This document shows, piece after piece, positions 11,604-22,100 of a DNA stretch of 64,000 bases; position 1 is the stretch's first letter; each line of letters starts with the position of its first letter. Below the pieces are notes generated by a model that was not told the DNA's origin, ran no database searches, and saw nothing but the letters and a program-made list of their open reading frames with translations. The translations under genes and the position numbers were made by a program. This DNA is from Terana coerulea (Eukaryota > Basidiomycota > Agaricomycetes > Polyporales > Phanerochaetaceae). The stretch is from positions 248,001 to 312,000 of the forward strand of contig JAKOGH010000002.1 of NCBI GenBank assembly GCA_024811115.1. Reading direction: 5' to 3'.

Positions 11604-12384
11604 TAGTGTTGCCGCGAGGTAAGGCCGCCTTAACCTTAAGGCAAGGTAAGGCTGCCTTAAGCTGATTTGTCAGCAGGCAGTGGCGCCTCACGGCACATAA
11701 GGCCATGCCTTAAGGGGCCTCAAGGTCTAAAGGCTCTCCCGCCTGCAAGTACCGTAGTTTCTTGTTTCTTGTACACTCACAGTCTATTGGGAGTCCTAAG
11801 AATGTCATTAACTCGAAAGGAATGCATATTAATGTAGAAAACAGTCTTCCACGTTGGCCTTACCCACTGGTAAGTAGCACAATAGCTGCTCAGCCTGAGT
11901 GCAAGACTCCCGAACCTCTCGTGAGAGGTCACCGCTTCCTCTATGGCTGACGGTTTGTCATGGTAGATATATTGGGTCATTTATAAGAACACACAGTGTC
12001 ACTACATTGCCTGTTCGCCACGAAAGTGCTGCTCATGACCTTGAGCTCATTTTCTCGCTGCAGATATATACACAGGTGCCAGCACTTTCATGCAGCTAAA
12101 AAAATTCTCTGATGTCTTCTGCGGTTTATCTTTCTCCTTACAATACTTTGGTCTATGCGAACAGAATTCTACCCATTGTACTTATTCGCGTTCTGTCATG
12201 CACATCGGTGGTACATGTTCGGGCGCTAATGGCTAGCTCTCTGGAAAGGAAGGCCGGATCACCGGCATCCTCTCAAGGTAAGGTTAAGGCAGGCCTTACG
12301 GCCCCACCTTATGGGCCTCAAGGCACCTAAGGTTTCAAGCTCCGCTGCCTCACGGTGCCTTCGCCTCACCTTCCGGCAACACTA
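11604..12384. mobile_element. non-autonomous hAT-type transposon, 781 bp
   Basis: The element begins TAGTGTTGCCGCGAGGTAAGG. The reverse complement of its end reads TAGTGTTGCCGGAAGGTGAGG, so the termini form an imperfect inverted repeat of about 20 bp starting with TAG. It is bounded by the perfect 8-bp duplication CGCGTGAC. Both subterminal regions are packed with short motifs of the type CCTTAAGG, AAGGTAAGG and GCCTTAAG in both orientations, as expected for transposase binding sites. The inside has no frame long enough for a transposase, so the element must have been moved by an autonomous relative elsewhere in the genome. The intact duplication suggests a fairly recent insertion. Confidence 0.88.
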
Positions 12385-12392
12385 CGCGTGAC
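12385..12392 (+). repeat. right 8-bp target-site duplication (CGCGTGAC)
   Basis: Exact copy of 11596-11603, directly after the right terminus of the hAT-type element. Confidence 0.85.
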
Positions 12393-13024
12393 GCAAGGCA
12401 GGCTGGCAAACAATGTCGTGGGAATGCTTGGTAAGCAGGGCTCGCGTCTCATTCCAAGCGCGTCGACTCCTGGTCCAGTCGAGTTCACCTGTGTCTTCGG
12501 CACTACGCTTTCTGTTGTCACTGCCACGCTTGCGGCACGTCAAGTACACTCCATCAGGGAGTTTCTGATCACCTTCCTAGCAATGAAGGATACGCAGGCT
12601 GTCTGACTTTACAGCAAGTATTCATGGCCAAGTTTTGTGAATTCATGGACACTTTGTCAGGGTATGCAAATCTCAAGTATTTACTTTTTGTGTGTGCCAC
12701 CAAGCTGCATGTGAAAACCCTCGCAGCCGAGGTAGCAGCTCTCAGAGTGCAGCACTGGCTAGCATTTCAGCGCCAAGGAATCTGGACTCTGCGCCGCAGC
12801 CTTACCATCTCAATGATCACTATCCACACAATAGTTGGCTGGCTTTCTGCCTTCTCACTTGAATATGGTCCTGTCCTAACGATTTGTAGTGCTCAGGAGT
12901 AGCATGTTGTTTACCGGACGCGTCCTTCATGTGCTGAGCAGGACGGCGCGTCGAAGAGACGCAGGCTACTCTGCTTACCAAGCTTTCCCACGACATTGTT
13001 TGCCAGCCGGCCTTGCGGCCTCTT
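12391..13024. repeat. inverted-repeat element next to the hAT insertion
   Basis: The segment about 12392-12451 (GCAAGGCAGGCTGGCAAACA and onward) is matched in inverted orientation by about 12952-13020, with roughly 55-60 bp of arm at high identity, including TGTCGTGGGAA and GCTTGGTAAGCAG. The arms are separated by about 500 bp that encodes nothing recognisable. A further copy of the outer end (GAGGCCGCAAGGCC) lies at about 13110 in the opposite orientation to 13005-13022. The outer end of the left arm is where the hAT-type element inserted. This looks like a second MITE-like or foldback element, class unknown. Confidence 0.6.
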
Positions 13025-13498
13025 CGCAAAATAAGGTTCAAAACTATAGTCACATGATGCATCGTAATCACATATGTGTCACGCACTATATAGAGGGATT
13101 TGGACGAACGAGGCCGCAAGGCCGTGCTGGTTTGGAGCCTGGTTCTAACGCGGTTCCCACACGACCAGAGTAGCCTAGAAGGACAAACTTGGATTAAGTA
13201 AGGGAGAGACTGTGACGAAAATCCGAGCGGCGCAGAACCAGCATGGAGGTGCGAAGCAAAGGACGTGCGGGCGCTTTCTTCTAGTGCCGCAGCGGGTTCG
13301 CTCATCCGCCTTGCATCCGCCCACTATCGTCTACCACCATAAAGCTGCGATCAAGCCCAACAACGAGCCTACAAGATGATGAGAAGGCAAGTAGGCGTTC
13401 TATACCCCGTCACATGATAGAGGTACCGCGGTGACGTGGACGTAGGCCTACCACCTACACGACTCGTGGCGGAGGCACCGTCCCTGCTCGCGTCGACC

Positions 13499-14766
13499 AT
13501 GAAGTTTCACTTCAGCAAGAAGCTCTTGGACCGTAAGCCCTCTTCTGGTTCTTGCGAACCTTCAATGCGCTGTCGCGAAAGCGACAACGAGCGGCATGGT
13601 GATTTGGAGGCGGTACCTCTTATACCTGAGGCATTGGAAAAGATCGTACCGAGGCCATTGACTTACGGTGAGTATTCAGCTCTGTTTCTGTCGTTGAGTG
13701 TTCCATGGCATGTTCAATGCCATATACTAGGTGATATAACAGCCGCTGTAAATACGACACACAAGGCGTACGATCTATCTGACCCTCTCGAGCTCTACCT
13801 CAAGGATACGCCGGTGTGCACTCCTCTACGTCTTCCAGATCTGGTGTCTTGTGCTGACATCAAACTTGATTTGCAGGACAAGCCCAGCGACAAGGTTTCT
13901 CACCGCCAAAAGCTTCCTGAACCTTCGCGTTCACTGGACATGGGCTGTATACAAGAAACATGCATGGACTATAAATCATGGGCATTCAGTCATCATGCTG
14001 TACGTCTTCCTCACATTCCACACATTCCCCCTTGACGGATATATCCTACAAGCCATTTAGCATACAGTGACCCCAAGAACCGCAGGAGGCCCTTCGACAC
14101 CGCAGCAGACCTATTGTATATCCTGGTCATGGGGCTTCTGGGCCAATTCAGCAGCAAGGAACAGAAGAAGGTGGGCAGCGTGAACTTCGCAGTAGCGCTG
14201 GCCAGATCGATACTAATCACTCATGGACATATAGCGTTCGGAAGAATTCAAGAGGCTTATTAGGGAAGGCATAGACAAGACAATACTGGATAACATAAAG
14301 GATATGATAGAGCTGAGCAGCTTGATCACGGCTTCGGCATACCAGGGACGCGGATACGCATCGACGCTTGTGCGGATGATCACCGACATAGTCAGTTCTC
14401 TTTCCATCGAAGCGAAATCCCCGAAGAGCCATGGACTGACTCCATCCGCAGGCAGATGCACAAGGACGTGTTACCTGGCTTGCATCAAGCAATGTAGCCA
14501 ATCGACCATTCTACAGCTCCTTTGGGTTCCATCCCGTACATTCGGTCGAGCTGGGCCGTGATAATCCAACGTGGACCAAGCCACCCGTCGTGGTCGACAT
14601 TGTACGCCCTCTCCTTTGAAGCAGACTTGCTTTTACACTCACCACTTTCACTTAGATGACCCGTAATCCTATCACCAGAGCAACCCTGGAAAAGATGGAC
14701 GAGCGCCGCTCCGAAATGTCTCTTCTCGAGCCCGCAAGCCACTTCGTCCATGGCTACTCTCTATGA
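13499..14766 (+). CDS. GNAT-family N-acetyltransferase, copy 2
   Basis: Paralogue of the gene at 7495-8757 with the same exon plan. Exons are 13499-13667, 13731-13813, 13877-13999, 14068-14170, 14235-14390, 14452-14601 and 14656-14766, all with GT-AG introns. The product starts MKFHFSKKLL and contains YGDITAAVNTTHKAYD, TINHGHSVIM, the acetyl-CoA loop QGRGYASTLVRMI, GRVTWLASSNVANRPFYSSF and the tail ASHFVHGYSL. The exon lengths sum to 895, one base over a multiple of three. The break lies in exon 3 between 13877 and about 13920, where the frame passes from DKPSDKV to FLNLRVHWTWAVYKK. The two copies, 5 kb apart in the same orientation, look like an old local duplication. The substrate is unknown. 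Confidence 0.72.
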
Positions 14767-15061
14767 ATTGATGGAAGTGCGTCAAGCTAGAAGAGCGCGG
14801 TTTATGCATGATCAAGACAAATGTGTATTCGAAGAGTGCATGCTGTGGATAATGAGTAAACTATGCGCCCATTCATCGCCAATCATACAGTTTGAATATT
14901 GTTTCAACACAGATTCATTGAATTTCATTCACAGCCTTGACAAAGAAAACACATGTCTAGTGGTACAGTGTACGTGCAAGCGAGAATGGGGAAGGAAGGT
15001 ACGATGAAGGAGGTCAGCTGATAAATACAGCATGAAGCCCGTCAAATGGCTCACCGGCCGC
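14767..15061. other. short intergenic stretch
   Basis: Convergent spacer between the second GNAT gene and the minus-strand SAP-like gene. It probably holds both 3' UTRs, and no gene is seen. Confidence 0.5.
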
Positions 15062-17028
15062 TCACCGACGACTCGTACGAAGCTTCTTGGGAGTCGCGCC
15101 GGCATGCAGAGTGCTGTAGTGGTTCTCCACGTCCTCATCCGACCCGTCGTCGACTGCGCCGCGCGCCCTCTTGGTCAGGCGAACCGGAGAATGGCGAGGT
15201 GGCGAGGCGAGTTCATCGACCTCCGACTCTTCGTCATCGCTCACCCTTCCGACAGCGCCGGTACCAGATGGCCCAACATGTTCGTCGTCCTCTTCTTCGC
15301 CATACAAGCCATCGGATGGGATCACAGGGTTGGGAACCTCGGCCTGGTCGTCGTCCTCCTCGGCTAGGCAAGTGAACGTCGGGTGCTCCTCCTTCTGCTC
15401 CGCCTCCGCCTTCTGTTCCTCCGGCTCGGCCACGCTTGGCTGGCTCAGCCACTCCTGCGACGGTGGAGGAATTGGCACGTCCCAGATCACCCGCAGCAGA
15501 GTGCGCAACTCCTGCTCCCGCTCGCCACTCATCTGCACCCGGCCGCACTCGTGCAGCCGCTGCGCCACCAGCCCGACCACGTCCTCGACATAGCGCCGCT
15601 CCCGCCGCTCCTCCGCAAGACGCGCCATCTCTTCCAGCTCGGCCGATGTGTGGCGAATGTAGTCTCTTGGCTGCGAGCATGGCAGCTCTTGAGACATCGT
15701 CCAGCTTGTTTTTTGGCCGCATGTCTGGGACCACGTCGGGGGCGATCCTGCGTGGCCATACGCATCGTGCGTGTCTTGGCTTCCGGAGGACGACCCCGTG
15801 CGCTCGTATTGCGTCTGCGACAGACGCCCTCGGCTGGAAACCTCAGAAGACTTGCTACGGGAGCGCGAGAGGCGCGAGTCGTAGCCCTCGTCATGGAACG
15901 GTTGCGCGGAAGATGCGGGAATGGTGTGCGGCGGTGTGGCGGCAGCTATAGGTGCAGAGTCTGAGTGAGACTCTGCAACTGTGGCTACCTCTGCGTCGTC
16001 GGGCATGCGGAACGTCGGAACGCCGTCCTCTTCATCGTCAGAACTCGCACCGGGCGAGCTCGCTCTCTGACCACTTCCTGATGCAGCTGGCTTCAGCAGC
16101 GCCCCACCGCTGCGAAGGATAGGTGTGTCGCGGATCCATCGACTTGGCCTGACTAGGTTCTCCATCTACTTGTGCGATGGCTCCATAACTGCCTGGTTGT
16201 GTACGCGAGACATGACCAGGGTTGTGGATAGTTGCAGTACGCGCAGGCGTGCGGGAAGGTGGATGCGGAGCCAAGGGCGGGGTTTGTGACCGATGGTCGT
16301 CGCTTGTGTCATCTTCTGGTGCTGGTTCGGCGGCTCCTTGAGACGGTGCAGGCGGAGGGGTCTGGGAACGGTTGGTGGAGTGGAGTTGAGGGGAATTTTC
16401 AGGTTCGGCGGGTTGAGCATGGTCTTGTGCGTGATCACTAGACGTCGAACTCGAATACGCCACAGTATTCCCGCCACTTCCGCCGGCAACAGGTTGCTTG
16501 CCTATGGTCACGCACAAATGTGAGTGTGACTATTGTCACGCGACGAGGTCAAAATGAACTTACGTTGAGAACGGCGGGCACTAGAGCGTGCAGGGCGTTG
16601 AGAGCGTGAGCCGCGTTGGGTATTGGTCCGGCTGCCACTTGACTGGGGCTGGCTGAGCGCGACAGCTACTGAATCGCGTGAGTAGGTGAATTGGAATGAG
16701 AAAATAGAGAACCCACGTTCATCGCCGTCGGGATTGACTCCGGCAGGGAACTTGTCGAGTAGATGCTGAATGATTGCGACCTTGCCACCCACGGCCCTCA
16801 CACCTTTCCTCTACAATGCGAATGTGGCGTCAGTCTTCTGACAACATCAAGGACCACAGAATGAACACGGAAAAGACGCGTAGAGGCGCGAGAACGTCGC
16901 GTCAAACACGGACATCTCACCTTTGCGAGGGCTTGCAGTTCCTTATACTTGAGCTCATCGAGCGCGGCGCGATCGAGGAGGGTCTGTGACATGGTTGAAA
17001 TGTTCTGGGTTGGACGAGCCGAACTCAT
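15062..17028 (-). CDS. SAP-like domain protein A, mostly disordered nuclear-type protein
   Basis: Five exons (17028-16921, 16810-16717, 16665-16564, 16501-16205, 16152-15062) sum to 1692 nt, giving 563 residues without any indel. The N-terminus (MSSARPTQ, then LDELKYKELQALAK joined across the first intron to RKGVRAVGGKVAIIQHLLDK) fits the SAP motif, a short helix-turn-helix that binds AT-rich scaffold DNA. The rest is Ser/Pro/Gln-rich and disordered, with an Arg/Glu-rich helical segment (LEEMARLAEERRERRYVEDV) and a tail mixing acidic runs with basic patches (LTKRARGAVDD, PKKLRTSRR). A role at chromatin is inferred, not shown. An ATG 12 codons inside (16992) is an alternative start. A gene with the same N-terminal design starts divergently at 19155. 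Confidence 0.75.
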
Positions 17029-18237
17029 GGGAGACGTAAGCTGACGAGCAGTCGAGGTTGAAGTGAGAGGCGTGCTCGTGGAAGACACCACTTATAAGGA
17101 CATGACTGGGCCACTCCAGTATAGGAGTGGCCACAGCCCTCGCGGAGTTGTAACTGGAACACCGCCCATCGTGAAAGCCCACAGAGCAAGACTATGGCTG
17201 TTTCAGAGTACTATCTGAAGTGCTCGAGGGTGCATATGTCCTTGTCGTAAGCGAACCCGCGGCGAACTGATGTGGCGACGGTTTGTTCTCGTCCGAGCTA
17301 CCACTGTGTTCTGTAAGTTACGCGTTCACTTAAAGTTATTCAAGCTCACTTACCTAATAATCTCCCTACGGTTGGCGGAAAGCGTTCTATGCATGGTCAG
17401 CATTCTGCGTGTCAGCTTGAGCTTCTTAGGAGCCCAATTAATAGCTGGACCTCTGACTGGAATGAGGGATGAGGGCCAACCGTTGCCGAAGCCGGTACTC
17501 CCTCGCAAGCTCAGTCATCACGATAATTCCTTACGACCGTACACAACAAGGAGGAGGGTAGGTGGCTCTGTACATGTGTTGTTTGGTCAAGATGGATGTG
17601 CGATCTGGGATACTCACCTGGCACGGTCATGGCTGCCTACAAATTTGCTGGCATGCAATATTAACCTACCACAAGAGGTGCCTTCGCTTCGCTTCGGGGA
17701 GTGGCCTAGCTTGGCGTTGGGTTAGGGTGGCGGTGGTCAAGGCAGCTTACTGCTAGTAGGGTGCTGGCTGCGAGGTTACCGCTATGGCTACAGCTAACAT
17801 TATACTACGGCTGCAGCTGAAATCAACGGAATAGATAAACAGCGCTGCTGCCAGTACAGAATGACTCGGCGGGTATATATATGCACCAGAATTCGAAGCT
17901 AGAGGAGACACGTAAGTACTTCCCAAAATTAACGAAAGCGGCGGGCCAGACCGGAACGCCAGACACCGCCAGAGGCTGCGAGGGTTAAGACGAGTAAGAC
18001 GGGCCGCAGCGGGGATCAGCAGAGATGGAATGGCCCGGAATCCATGATACGAACTGCGGGGACGGGTAATGGGCCAGAGGTCAGTGAACGTACTTATACC
18101 AGGCATCGCGGAGGGGTACACCCCAGGTGAGTCAGTAAGAGATTGAAGGCTTTTGTTACTTAGGTGCCATAATTGTAATATATGAGTGATGATAATATAT
18201 GAGTGATATAGACTACCATCACAAGAATAAAAGGTAT
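17029..18237. other. upstream region of SAP-like gene A and spacer to the tRNA
   Basis: No gene is recognised. It contains a TATA-like CTTATAAG near 17090, a perfect palindrome at 17109-17132, and two adjacent copies of TAATATATGAGTGAT at about 18176-18208 just upstream of the tRNA. Confidence 0.5.
17109..17132. promoter_or_regulatory. 9-bp perfect inverted repeat upstream of SAP-like gene A
   Basis: GGCCACTCC and GGAGTGGCC are separated by AGTATA, 81 bp upstream of the likely start of the minus-strand SAP-like gene and beside a TATA-like motif. It is a candidate site for a dimeric regulator. No function is shown by sequence alone. Confidence 0.35.
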
Positions 18238-18345
18238 GGCAAGATGGCCGAGTGGTCTAAGGCGTGTGACTCAAGCGAAAGCTTGCCAGGGAGCTCCTGG
18301 TTTCTCATAGCGAAAGCTGCGTGGGTTCGAATCCCACTCTTGTCA
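18238..18345 (+). tRNA. tRNA-Leu (anticodon CAA) with a 28-nt intron
   Basis: The acceptor stem GGCAAGA pairs with TCTTGTC (one G-U pair) and the discriminator is A. The D-arm region GGCCGAGTGGTCTAAGGC is typical of tRNA-Leu. The anticodon stem TGTGA (18265-18269) pairs with TCATA (18305-18309), with CTCAAG then C in the loop, so the anticodon is CAA (18272-18274). The intron 18276-18303 follows the base after the anticodon, the normal place in nuclear tRNAs, and tRNA-Leu(CAA) commonly has an intron in fungi. The extra arm AGC-GAAA-GCT is the long variable arm of class II tRNAs. GGTTCGAATCC (18324-18334) forms the T-loop and B-box. A T5 run near 18365 would end Pol III transcription. Confidence 0.93.
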
Positions 18346-19154
18346 TTGATGTGACATCAGAGCGTTTTTGACTCAAGTCTCCAGGTCTAATCATTAATCC
18401 TACCGTGCGGTCACCACGGTCCACGACTCACCAGTTTGCAGTGACCCAGCCCCACAGATCGATGAACAGGAATCAAGTCTATCAGCTATTTAAACTTGAC
18501 CGTCTTTTTAACTTCGTGATATCAAGAGATTAGCTGGCATTGGGCAACATGTTCTAGGTAGCTTCTATAGCACTTGCAACAAAGCACTGGTAGGGGCATA
18601 TATCATACAGTACACACCGGGGCGTAGGATTGCATTGCATAAATGTATGTTTTGCGAGGTCTCTGGGTATTGAAGGTGGGCGTGGTGATGCGCCATCAAT
18701 CGCGGGAGCCCCGCCGTTCTGCCTTGATATCGACCGGCGTCACCGCAAATTCGCGCTCTTCTGCTCATCCCACCACGACATCTCATACGACAACATTGTA
18801 CAGAGAGGAATCGATGACCACGCGACACCCAGATCCATACGGCGACGAGTACGCGACGGTTGCGGACGCCATGGCCCGCGGTTGAGCGCACAAGGTCGCG
18901 AGTGGCGGAGGTGGCCCCGTCCGCCACTCCGTGGGCTTTTGTTCTAGAACATGACCCTTGTTCAACTTGGTGGCCACGGAGTGTTGGGCAGCACATAAAG
19001 ACGCTGGATTGTCCTCCATTCATCTTCTTTCACTACTTTCATCTCGCCGCACCATCCCAAGTCCCCTCGTGCCTTTCGCGTCCTTTGCCCTCGCACTCTC
19101 GAGCCCAACGCGTCACCAACGTCCCCCACCCACGTTACACTACAGAAAGCAACC
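18346..19154. other. spacer and promoter region of SAP-like gene B
   Basis: After the tRNA terminator there is no recognisable gene. The last 150 bp are pyrimidine-rich (CTTTCACTACTTTCATC and the like), as is usual for fungal 5' leaders, and end in the start context CAACCATGTC at 19151-19160. Confidence 0.5.
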
Positions 19155-22100
19155 ATGTCTGGTCAAAGGATGAATGAAGAGGCGTTGAAGTCCCTCGCTC
19201 GCTCGGAGCTACAGAAGGTGGCGAAGGTACGTACTCAACTGAGCCCTATACCGTCCTTCCCCGTCTATCCATCCCCTGGATCCCCATTTCCCGTTTTACA
19301 TGGCTCTGCGCTATGGCTGCTGCTGTGCACCCCATGGCTTTCGTTCTGACATACTTCTTTCCTTGCTATCATCAGGAACACGGCATTAAAGCCAATATGC
19401 GCTCCGTCGAGATTATTAACCTCATCCTCGCACAATACGCCAAAGAAGAATTGGCGACGACCCCGGCACCGTACGTTCTGTACCATTCACACTTCCTTTA
19501 GTAGTACTAAAGTGAGACCTACTTTCTTAGCAGGCGGTCGCGTATTTCGCGCATGCGGGGACGCAGCGCTGCGCCGTCGCCCTACGAAGTGCCGGAGAAC
19601 ACCCGGAGGAAGAATCAGCTGCAGACTCCGCGTCTGATCAATGCTTCGAATACCTCAGTCGCCGGCCTTTCCACCAACCACCCTACAACCGACGTGACCC
19701 AAGACGTTCATACTCCACCATCTCCAGCCTCGCGTAGGCGCAGCAGTCGGCTTCAAACTCAAACACAGCCCAAGCCCGAGCTGCAAACACCTGCTATACC
19801 TCAAGCTCTACAGCCCACCACGCCTGGCAGCTCCGCCTCTGCTATATTTGCTCCGAGGGACTCATCACGGAGTCCTACCACGGCAGCCTCAGATGACCCA
19901 GTACCGCACATCCGACAAATGCTCGAAGAGGCTGAGCGCAACCCAAAAGTACGTGTCTATCCATTAGTTTCAGTCTGGAGTGCTCAATGCTGTTGGTACT
20001 GCTTAGGTGCACGAGATGAGGGCCTTAGCCTCGAGGATACGCCCGTTCACCTGCGTCACGCTCTTATCCCACCAAATTTTTATACGCCCCCGGCTCGCCA
20101 TCGTCGCCTGCATCTGAAGCCTCGACATCACCTCGTCCATCACGTGTAGCTGCACGCTCCACGGCGCCGTCTCCCCGTACCCCATTTGCAGCGCTTGACC
20201 CTCAGGGTATGTTTTGTGTGCAGAGTACTGTGGGTCATATATTTTGACTGATCTTGATCATTGTGCAGGACTAGCCCCATCGTATCCATCCTCTTGCGAT
20301 GTCTCTCCCTCGAACCAGGGTTCCGCAGAATCCCGGGGTCTCCCCTCCACGCCATCGCGTTGGAAGGGGAAGGGTCGCGCCACCGTCGCAGATCTCGAAG
20401 ACTATGAAGCCTTGGTTTCGGACGACGAGCCGAAGCCTATCGACCACCAACGAATCTTCAACGCCGTCGCAGAAGCCGACTGGTACCGGGACCATGGCGC
20501 CCAAATGGACGCGGCGGGTATCCTTGATGCAAAACGGCAAGAAGTGCGCGCCCGACCTTTCCAGATTCCCGCTGCCGCAGGACGACGACGCGTACGAGGG
20601 ATACAACAACAGGCGCGGCGCCCCCTCCGACGACTTCGACTCGGACGTGGAGTTGGACGAACAGGCGCGGTTCCACAAAGAGATCGACGCGCGGCACATC
20701 ATTGATGTTGTCCGATCCCAAGCCGACGTCTATTCCCGCATCGGTCGCGTCTTGACCAGACGTCGTGCAACCTGAAGTCAGCACCACGGTCCGCGAAAGC
20801 TACCAGGTCGACCGTCTCGTGGCGCAGGAGGCGGCCATGCTGCACCGGCAAACCATATTCTTTCTCGCACTGGCAGGACGTCGGCCCCCGATTTTCGACG
20901 GAGGAGGCTTGGGGCGGGGTCGGGAAGGTGCAGGGACGCCAAATCACCCTGCGTTGTGGATACCGCGGGAAGCGGAGAGGCGAGATCTGGTACGAGGAAC
21001 TCAGTGACGACGAAGTTATCAGCGACGACGATCCCGACATGCCGCTGTGAGTTTGCCGGTTCCTTTATGTCCTGTGTGGCAGATACTGACTTATGTTGAC
21101 TTCTAGGCCCCCACTTTCGCCGCCTCCTGCACCGCCTTCTCCCAACCCTGAGGCGCGAGCGAACAGGGCGGCAGCGATGGCTCGCCTCAAGGCCAGGCGC
21201 AATAGGGCCAACGTGAAAAATGGCATCATGCGTCGGCCAAGGGATGTAGATCCTCTTTCGGAGCGCTACTACCAGCTGCCGTGGAACGCGAAGGTCGGCT
21301 CCTCTCGCATGCCTCACGGGGAGAAGCGCCGCGTCGAGAGGAAGGGGGTCATTCGGCGGCCGCGGGATTCGCATCCCCACTTGCCATCCTACTACCGTCT
21401 GGAGCCAAATGTTAGGACTAAATCTTCTAGGCTCCCGCGCAAGAACGTCCAGCGCGAGAACGTCGACACCGAGGAGCGCCGGCGTCCGCAACCGCGGAAC
21501 ACACGCTTCTCCACGCCAGGAGCCATCGTCAGAGGGGTCCGACAGCGGCGGCAAGAAACGCTCCCGTCGCGATGAAGACGCCGACAGCGACTCCGACTCC
21601 CAGCCCCAAGCAAGCGGCGGAAACTCGAGGAGACGGTGCTTCCTGTGCTTCGACGAGCGCAGGCACCTGCGGCCGAGCAGAGCGCGGAAGAACCGAGAAC
21701 CCCGTCGCCCCCGCCACGACTTTTCACTCCGGCTGCTGGCGACATTCCGCGTACTCCCCCGCAACAGATCAATTTGTTTGCAAGGGAGGGGTAAGCGGCC
21801 CTCGACGCCTTTCGTTCACCGCCAAGACGTGCCGCCGGTCGACGAGGACGAGGACGAGAAGAAAGTCCATTCGGATGAGGAGGAAGACGACGAGGAAGAG
21901 GACAGGGAAGACGTGCCGAAGGATGACAAGAGCGACGACGATGATAGCGGGGACGACGACGAGCCGAAGCCAGACGGTGCCGCTATCCGCGCTGCTGTGC
22001 CTTCGGCGCCGAGCTCCCCAGTGGGGCGACACCTTCGACGTCGCCTGCGGCATCTGCGAGGTCTGCGGCGGAACTTTCTCCGGAAGTTCCTTACATCGGG

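Noticed and set aside
15062..15964. Long + strand frames opposite SAP-like gene A
   Set aside because: Mirror frames of the real minus-strand exon, which forms a clean 563-residue spliced model.
17753..18121. 122-codon minus-strand frame
   Set aside because: No motif, no good start context, and no exon partners.
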